NCBI GenBank assembly: GCA_037355855.1
Contig: CM074764.1
Coordinates: 4,561,253 to 4,573,752 of the forward strand
DNA: 12,500 nt
Direction: 5' to 3'
DNA from: Pseudo-nitzschia pungens
Lineage: Eukaryota; Bacillariophyta; Bacillariophyceae; Bacillariales; Bacillariaceae
The notes beneath the pieces were generated by a model, which was given only the letters and a program-made list of their open reading frames with translations, ran no database searches and was not told where the DNA came from. The position numbers and the translations under genes were made by a program. The first letter of the stretch is position 1; each line of letters begins with the position of its first letter. Shown in pieces: positions 8,591 to 12,500 of the stretch.

Positions 8591-8731
8591 CATGAATAAT
8601 TAACCTGAAAAGAAAACATCCACTTTGTCTTTTCATCGAAAAAAAAGACATTCGAAAACATGTTAAGAGTGAACCTTGGTCACATGCACGATGCAAGTGC
8701 ATGCTGGGCCTCGTGCCACAAGGGTAGGGAT
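8591..8731. other. Intergenic spacer, no feature recognised
   Basis: This non-coding sequence lies between the candidate promoter motif and the 17-bp repeats. An A-rich run sits at about 8639-8648. I see no gene or RNA here. Confidence 0.5.
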
Positions 8732-8866
8732 CCTGGATGTACGGGGAACCTGGATGTACAGCCAACCTCGACGTACGGGGAACCTGGATGTACAGCCAAC
8801 CTCGACGTACGGGGAACCTGGATGTACGGGGAACCTGGATGTACAGCCAACCTCTATACTGGGGAA
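8732..8866. repeat. 17-bp tandem repeat, eight units of two alternating types
   Basis: Eight consecutive units start at 8732, 8749, 8766, 8783, 8800, 8817, 8834 and 8851. The first half of a unit is CCTGGATGTAC or CCTCGACGTAC and the second half is GGGGAA or AGCCAA, in a mixed order. The last unit is degenerate (CCTCTATACT). Since the period is not a multiple of three and the frames read only as repeated low-complexity peptide, it is not coding. It resembles a spacer subrepeat of rDNA. Its core (CCTGGATGTACGG) is close to the reverse complement of the repeat core at the right edge of the window. Confidence 0.9.
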
Positions 8867-9097
8867 CAAGGTAGTAAGCCAGATTATAAATCACCTCCCA
8901 CCCACAGGAAGTAAGCAGAGGAGTTCTTGCCAATCACAACACATCAAACAACATACCAATAACGTATCATTGTCATTATAATTCAACCACTTGATACATA
9001 TTCATTATTTAACAACTATGATTGTAACAAAGGACATGGAAGCAAATTGTTCCCAAAAGAAAAATATCCAATAACAAACAAACACATTTTTGAATCC
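8867..9097. other. A/T-rich intergenic spacer, nothing recognised
   Basis: This A/T-rich non-coding stretch lies between the 17-bp and 12-bp repeat arrays. I find no open frame with protein-like character, no tRNA and no strong inverted repeat. Confidence 0.5.
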
Positions 9098-9216
9098 AGT
9101 CACCGAGTATGCCACCAAGTAGTCACCGAATATGCCACCAAGTATGCCACCGAATATGCCACCGAGTATTTCACCGAGTATGCCACCAAGTAGTCACCGA
9201 GTATTTCACCGAGTAA
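9098..9216. repeat. 12-bp tandem repeat (TATGCCACCGAG type), left copy
   Basis: About ten units of TATGCCACC(G/A)A(G/A) are mixed with an 11-bp variant TAGTCACCGAA and a TATTTCACCGAG variant. The same variants occur in the array at 11886-11995, on the other side of the 5S clusters, so the two arrays share an origin. No coding role is indicated. Confidence 0.88.
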
Positions 9217-9451
9217 GATCCTGTTGCTAAGGGCTAGGGTATGCAGGTCTGGTACAGATCCCACATTGAACATCCCCCATGGCACCAGGATAGCAACACA
9301 GCATGTTGTGGTATTTTTGTATGAATTGTATTGCAACTGTCTATGCTAATGCTATTTATTAAAATATGATGGATGCTATCAATATAAAAAATGTTTGACA
9401 TGGCTGATCATGTCATTTTAAAATATTATTTGGCTTGATTGGTCGCTGGGA
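9217..9451. other. Intergenic spacer downstream of the first 5S cluster
   Basis: This non-coding stretch contains one perfect 7-bp inverted repeat with a 6-nt loop (TGACATG at 9396-9402, CATGTCA at 9409-9415). It lies 3' of the 5S genes as transcribed. Nothing else was recognised. Confidence 0.5.
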
Positions 9452-9477
9452 AATTTTAAGGGAAAAATGAATGGGAC

Positions 9478-9481
9478 AAAA
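9478..9481 (-). terminator. Pol III T-run of 5S copy 1 (same in every copy)
   Basis: On the minus strand TTTT directly follows the predicted 3' end of the 5S gene (GTTGTTCTC-TTTT). Four T residues are the minimal usual signal for RNA polymerase III. Every full copy and both truncated stubs have the same run. Confidence 0.75.
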
Positions 9482-9599
9482 GAGAACAACACTCAGGATT
9501 CCAACGTGGTCCCCCACCGTAGTACTAACTGAGCCTGAACGTGCTTAACTTCGCTGAGCAGACGGGAAGCGGTGCTGTCACGTTAGTATGGTCGTTCCC
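9482..9599 (-). rRNA. 5S rRNA gene, copy 1
   Basis: The minus strand gives a 118-nt 5S rRNA. It begins GGGAACGACCATAC and ends GAGTGTTGTTCTC, and these two ends can pair as helix I (GAACGAC with GTTGTTC). The internal promoter elements are visible: AAGTTAAGCACG in the A-box area and GTTAGTACTACGG with GGGGGACCACG in the C-box area. It has a type A spacer upstream. Ends are placed from the pairing and the T-run, with a likely error of one or two bases. Confidence 0.95.
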
Positions 9600-9622
9600 A
9601 CGAATTGGTATGATCCTTGAGA

Positions 9623-9633
9623 TACATAAATAA
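9623..9633 (-). promoter_or_regulatory. TATA-like box upstream of 5S copy 1
   Basis: The minus strand reads TTATTTATGTA at about -24 to -34 from the 5S start in the type A spacer. Type B spacers have TTATTTTATGTA at the same 23-bp distance (for example 9804-9815), although the 23 bp between box and gene differ greatly. Conservation of box and distance across divergent spacers argues for function. TATA-like boxes near -28 are known for plant 5S genes. Confidence 0.6.
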
Positions 9634-9662
9634 TTTTTAGGGAAAAAATGAATGGGACAAAA

Positions 9663-9780
9663 GAGAACAACACTCAGGATTCCAACGTGGTCCCCCACCG
9701 TAGTACTAACTGAGCCTGAACGTGCTTAACTTCGCTGAGCAGACGGGAAGCGGTGCTGTCACGTTAGTATGGTCGTTCCC
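9663..9780 (-). rRNA. 5S rRNA gene, copy 2
   Basis: No base difference from copy 1 was seen by eye. The upstream spacer is type B and the downstream spacer is type A. Confidence 0.95.
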
Positions 9781-9843
9781 ACGAATCAGGTCGATCGCTA
9801 ATGTACATAAAATAATTTTAAGGGAAAAATGAATGGGACAAAA

Positions 9844-9961
9844 GAGAACAACACTCAGGATTCCAACGTGGTCCCCCACCGTAGTACTAACTGAGCCTGA
9901 ACGTGCTTAACTTCGCTGAGCAGACGGGAAGCGGTGCTGTCACGTTAGTATGGTCGTTCCC
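9844..9961 (-). rRNA. 5S rRNA gene, copy 3
   Basis: Same sequence as copy 1 by eye. It has type B spacers on both sides. Confidence 0.95.
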
Positions 9962-10024
9962 ACGAATCAGGTCGATCGCTAATGTACATAAAATAATTTT
10001 AAGGGAAAAATGAATGGGACAAAA

Positions 10025-10142
10025 GAGAACAACACTCAGGATTCCAACGTGGTCCCCCACCGTAGTACTAACTGAGCCTGAACGTGCTTAACTTCGCTGA
10101 GCAGACGGGAAGCGGTGCTGTCACGTTAGTATGGTCGTTCCC
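10025..10142 (-). rRNA. 5S rRNA gene, copy 4
   Basis: Same sequence as copy 1 by eye. It has type B spacers on both sides, and spacer and gene together match the neighbouring units. Confidence 0.95.
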
Positions 10143-10205
10143 ACGAATCAGGTCGATCGCTAATGTACATAAAATAATTTTAAGGGAAAAATGAATGGGA
10201 CAAAA

Positions 10206-10323
10206 GAGAACAACACTCAGGATTCCAACGTGGTCCCCCACCGTAGTACTAACTGAGCCTGAACGTGCTTAACTTCGCTGAGCAGACGGGAAGCGGTGCT
10301 GTCACGTTAGTATGGTCGTTCCC
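10206..10323 (-). rRNA. 5S rRNA gene, copy 5
   Basis: Same sequence as copy 1 by eye, inside the homogeneous run of type B units. Confidence 0.95.
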
Positions 10324-10386
10324 ACGAATCAGGTCGATCGCTAATGTACATAAAATAATTTTAAGGGAAAAATGAATGGGACAAAA

Positions 10387-10504
10387 GAGAACAACACTCA
10401 GGATTCCAACGTGGTCCCCCACCGTAGTACTAACTGAGCCTGAACGTGCTTAACTTCGCTGAGCAGACGGGAAGCGGTGCTGTCACGTTAGTATGGTCGT
10501 TCCC
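10387..10504 (-). rRNA. 5S rRNA gene, copy 6
   Basis: Same sequence as copy 1 by eye, inside the homogeneous run of type B units. Confidence 0.95.
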
Positions 10505-10567
10505 ACGAATCAGGTCGATCGCTAATGTACATAAAATAATTTTAAGGGAAAAATGAATGGGACAAAA

Positions 10568-10685
10568 GAGAACAACACTCAGGATTCCAACGTGGTCCCC
10601 CACCGTAGTACTAACTGAGCCTGAACGTGCTTAACTTCGCTGAGCAGACGGGAAGCGGTGCTGTCACGTTAGTATGGTCGTTCCC
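10568..10685 (-). rRNA. 5S rRNA gene, copy 7
   Basis: Same sequence as copy 1 by eye. It is the last gene in this cluster with a type B spacer upstream. Confidence 0.95.
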
Positions 10686-10748
10686 ACGAATCAGGTCGAT
10701 CGCTAATGTACATAAAATAATTTTAAGGGAAAAATGAATGGGACAAAA

Positions 10749-10866
10749 GAGAACAACACTCAGGATTCCAACGTGGTCCCCCACCGTAGTACTAACTGAG
10801 CCTGAACGTGCTTAACTTCGCTGAGCAGACGGGAAGCGGTGCTGTCACGTTAGTATGGTCGTTCCC
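10749..10866 (-). rRNA. 5S rRNA gene, copy 8
   Basis: Same sequence as copy 1 by eye. It is the most upstream gene of cluster 1. Its upstream spacer is the variant type A that leads into a truncated 5S stub. Confidence 0.95.
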
Positions 10867-10929
10867 ACGAATTGGTATGATCCTTGAGATACATAAATAA
10901 TTTTTAGGGAAAAAAGGAATGGGACAAAA

Positions 10930-10941
10930 GAGAACAACACT
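10930..10941 (-). pseudogene. Truncated 5S stub (last 12 nt only)
   Basis: After the normal spacer and T-run, only GAGAACAACACT (the 3' end of 5S read on the plus strand) remains. The sequence then switches to AAGTAGTAATGTACC. It sits exactly one 181-bp period after copy 8. An identical stub closes cluster 2. Confidence 0.85.
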
Positions 10942-10955
10942 AAGTAGTAATGTAC

Positions 10956-11148
10956 CATCTGTTGTAGATGCAATACAATATATTCTATCCTATTCTATTC
11001 CTGTATCCATACATCATGGTGACATCACTGGTTTGACCAGTTTTGTTTGATTGGTCCTTATCTACAGAAAATGGTATCTTGGCTCTCTACTGAATGGTAT
11101 CTTTTTAAAATTAATTCGTTCGGTCCGTACCGTATATCCGGGTTCGTT
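10956..11148. repeat. 193-bp direct repeat, copy 1
   Basis: It is repeated at 12070-12262 with the same length and, by eye, no differences. It starts with a small inverted repeat (CATCTGTTGTAGATG), includes two ATGGTATCTT motifs 28 bp apart, and ends in CGTATATCCGGGTTCGTT, the core of the repeats at the right edge of the window. A single 15-bp AAGTAGTAATGTACC unit precedes it, and a 5S cluster begins directly after it. It may be a spacer promoter or enhancer block, but nothing in it proves this. Confidence 0.9.
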
Positions 11149-11182
11149 AAATAATTTTAAGGGAAAAATGAATGGGACAAAA

Positions 11183-11300
11183 GAGAACAACACTCAGGAT
11201 TCCAACGTGGTCCCCCACCGTAGTACTAACTGAGCCTGAACGTGCTTAACTTCGCTGAGCAGACGGGAAGCGGTGCTGTCACGTTAGTATGGTCGTTCCC
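11183..11300 (-). rRNA. 5S rRNA gene, copy 9
   Basis: First gene of cluster 2 from the left, with a type A spacer upstream like copy 1. No base difference from the other copies was seen. Confidence 0.95.
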
Positions 11301-11363
11301 ACGAATTGGTATGATCCTTGAGATACATAAATAATTTTTAGGGAAAAAATGAATGGGACAAAA

Positions 11364-11481
11364 GAGAACAACACTCAGGATTCCAACGTGGTCCCCCACC
11401 GTAGTACTAACTGAGCCTGAACGTGCTTAACTTCGCTGAGCAGACGGGAAGCGGTGCTGTCACGTTAGTATGGTCGTTCCC
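11364..11481 (-). rRNA. 5S rRNA gene, copy 10
   Basis: The only gene of cluster 2 with a type B spacer upstream. Same sequence as the other copies by eye. Confidence 0.95.
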
Positions 11482-11544
11482 ACGAATCAGGTCGATCGCT
11501 AATGTACATAAAATAATTTTAAGGGAAAAATGAATGGGACAAAA

Positions 11545-11662
11545 GAGAACAACACTCAGGATTCCAACGTGGTCCCCCACCGTAGTACTAACTGAGCCTG
11601 AACGTGCTTAACTTCGCTGAGCAGACGGGAAGCGGTGCTGTCACGTTAGTATGGTCGTTCCC
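11545..11662 (-). rRNA. 5S rRNA gene, copy 11
   Basis: Most upstream gene of cluster 2, with the variant type A spacer upstream, as for copy 8. Same sequence as the other copies by eye. Confidence 0.95.
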
Positions 11663-11725
11663 ACGAATTGGTATGATCCTTGAGATACATAAATAATTTT
11701 TAGGGAAAAAAGGAATGGGACAAAA

Positions 11726-11737
11726 GAGAACAACACT
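11726..11737 (-). pseudogene. Truncated 5S stub (last 12 nt only), second example
   Basis: The breakpoint is the same as in the stub at 10930-10941, and the same 15-bp repeat sequence follows. It marks the upstream edge of cluster 2. Confidence 0.85.
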
Positions 11738-11885
11738 AAGTAGTAATGTACCAAGTAGTAATGTACCAAGTAGTAATGTACCAAGTAGTAATGTACCAAG
11801 TAGTAATGTACCAAGTAGTAATGTACCAAGTAGTAGTGCACCAAGTACTGGTGCACTAAGTAGTGTGCCCAAGTACTGGTGCACT
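11738..11885. repeat. 15-bp tandem repeat (AAGTAGTAATGTACC)
   Basis: Six perfect units run from 11738 to 11827. Four diverging units follow (AAGTAGTAGTGCACC, AAGTACTGGTGCACT, a 13-bp unit, and AAGTACTGGTGCACT again). They then grade into the 12-bp repeat. One lone unit is at 10942-10956 in the parallel position after cluster 1. Open frames through it are simple periodic peptides and are not credible genes. Confidence 0.92.
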
Positions 11886-11995
11886 AAGTATTCCACCGAG
11901 TATGCCACCAAGTAGTCACCGAATATGCCACCAAGTATGCCACCGAATATGCCACCAAGTATGCCACCGAATATGCCACCGAGTATGCCACCAAA
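11886..11995. repeat. 12-bp tandem repeat (TATGCCACCGAG type), right copy
   Basis: About nine units with the same variants as the array at 9098-9216, including one TAGTCACCGAA unit. They follow directly on the 15-bp repeats, with which they share AAGTA. The two arrays bracket the 5S region. Confidence 0.88.
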
Positions 11996-12069
11996 TGTAC
12001 ATAAACATGTTTTCTAACACAGAACAATAGTATCTCCAATACTTTAAAATAATAATAAAGACAAAACAG
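11996..12069. other. Short A/T-rich spacer
   Basis: This unique A/T-rich sequence lies between the 12-bp array and the second 193-bp block. It is absent from the corresponding place after cluster 1. Confidence 0.5.
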
Positions 12070-12262
12070 CATCTGTTGTAGATGCAATACAATATATTCT
12101 ATCCTATTCTATTCCTGTATCCATACATCATGGTGACATCACTGGTTTGACCAGTTTTGTTTGATTGGTCCTTATCTACAGAAAATGGTATCTTGGCTCT
12201 CTACTGAATGGTATCTTTTTAAAATTAATTCGTTCGGTCCGTACCGTATATCCGGGTTCGTT
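12070..12262. repeat. 193-bp direct repeat, copy 2
   Basis: Second copy of the block at 10956-11148. Here it leads on the right into the ~29-bp repeat array and not into a 5S cluster, so this may be the original setting of the block. The inverted repeat at its left end is one base pair longer here (GCATCT/AGATGC, 12069-12085). Confidence 0.9.
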
Positions 12263-12500
12263 CGTATATCCGGGTTCTTTAAGTTCGATCCGTATATCCG
12301 GATTTTGTAAGGTCGATCCGTATCTCCGGGTTTCTTTGAATTCGATCCGTATATCCGGGATTTTTTGAATTCGATCCGTACATCCGGGTTTGTTTGAAGT
12401 TAAAATCGTTCGATCGATCTGCGTCCTTCGATCCGTATATCCGGGTGTTTTTGAATTCGATCCGTACATCCGGAAGCTTTTTCAATTTAAAATCGTTCGA
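12244..12500. repeat. Degenerate ~29-bp repeat (GATCCGTATATCCGGG core), runs off the window
   Basis: Eight occurrences of a CCGTA(T/C)ATCCGG-like core lie at about 12244, 12263, 12287, 12314, 12343, 12372, 12429 and 12458. Mature units are about 29 bp with a T-rich part and GAATTC between cores. TAAAATCGTTCGA occurs at 12401-12413 and 12488-12500, hinting at a longer period of about 87 bp. The array probably continues beyond the window. Such short repeats upstream of the rRNA promoter are often enhancer-like in rDNA spacers, but no direct evidence for that is in the sequence. Confidence 0.85.

Larger units (their letters stand above)
9452..10941 (-). repeat. 5S rDNA cluster 1: eight genes at a 181-bp period
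   Basis: The tandem array has an exact 181-bp unit, made of a 118-nt 5S gene and a 63-bp spacer. Spacers come in two types. Type A contains GAATTGGTATGATCCTTGAG and type B contains GAATCAGGTCGATCGCTAAT. Going rightwards from gene 1 the order is A, B, B, B, B, B, B, then a variant A with AAAAAAGGAATG. The array ends in a 12-nt 5S stub at 10930-10941. The left edge enters midway through a B-like spacer at about 9452. Both spacer types keep a TATA-like box at the same distance from the gene and an AAAA (TTTT on the transcribed strand) at its 3' end. Confidence 0.95.
11149..11737 (-). repeat. 5S rDNA cluster 2: three genes at a 181-bp period
   Basis: This has the same organisation as cluster 1. 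It enters at AAATAATTTTAAGGG of a type B spacer, then runs gene, type A, gene, type B, gene, variant type A, 12-nt stub. It differs from cluster 1 only in having one type B spacer instead of six. It is therefore a shortened duplicate, or cluster 1 is an expanded one. Confidence 0.93.

Noticed and set aside
8535..8981. Several overlapping open frames on both strands across the 17-bp repeats
   Set aside because: They exist because the repeat unit lacks stops in several frames. The peptides are simple repeats of the unit.
11051..11233. An open frame beginning in the 193-bp block, also seen at 12165-12368
   Set aside because: The duplicated start comes from the block's duplication. The first version runs into a 5S gene and the second into the ~29-bp repeats, so neither is a protein gene.
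9452..11737. CRISPR-like regular array
   Set aside because: The 181-bp period is a 118-bp 5S gene plus a spacer that itself repeats. The spacers are not unique and the host is a eukaryote.
11588..11915. Periodic peptides (LVHYY and SSNVP types) from open frames over the 15-bp repeat
   Set aside because: A 15-bp unit stays in frame automatically. There is no start context or non-repeat protein sequence, and the frames run into 5S DNA.
12244..12500. Telomeric or subtelomeric repeat
   Set aside because: The unit is about 29 bp with a CCGTATATCCGG core and bears no resemblance to TTAGGG-type telomere repeats.

Overview
The window is nuclear DNA of a eukaryotic alga, most probably a diatom. Reading the minus strand from about 7922 leftwards gives the 5' end of a small-subunit (18S) rRNA gene. 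Its text, including the stretches around TACCCTTCTGGGGTAGTA and CAACCCCTTCGGGGTG, matches what I know of diatom 18S genes. The call rests on recognition, not on a search.

Left part, 1-7678: a non-LTR retrotransposon (LINE) on the plus strand with two long intact reading frames. ORF1 (35-1366) is a coiled-coil, Thr/Ser/Ala/Pro-rich, basic-tailed protein. ORF2 (open from 1357 to 7263) carries an apurinic-type endonuclease, a reverse transcriptase with an FVDD active site, an RNase H and a CCHC-type zinc motif. Both proteins end in PCNA-binding-like motifs. A 3' untranslated tail of about 415 bp leads straight into the 18S sequence. The element runs antisense to the rRNA gene and breaks it about 244 nt from its 5' end. 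Its own 5' end lies outside the window.

Middle, 7679-9451: the 18S 5' fragment on the minus strand, then the external transcribed spacer and intergenic spacer that lie upstream of 18S. This spacer has no convincing protein gene. It holds hairpins, a 17-bp tandem repeat and a 12-bp tandem repeat.

Right part, 9452-12500: eleven complete, apparently identical 5S rRNA genes on the minus strand (same orientation as 18S), at an exact 181-bp period, in two clusters of eight and three. Each gene has a T-run at its 3' end and a TATA-like box at about -24 to -35. Two spacer types follow the same order in both clusters (A, then B repeated, then a variant A), and only the number of B units differs (6 versus 1). 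Each cluster ends in a 12-nt 5S stub. Further right are a 15-bp repeat, another 12-bp repeat array, a 193-bp block present twice, and a degenerate ~29-bp repeat at the window edge. The region reads as an rDNA intergenic spacer shaped by unequal exchange.
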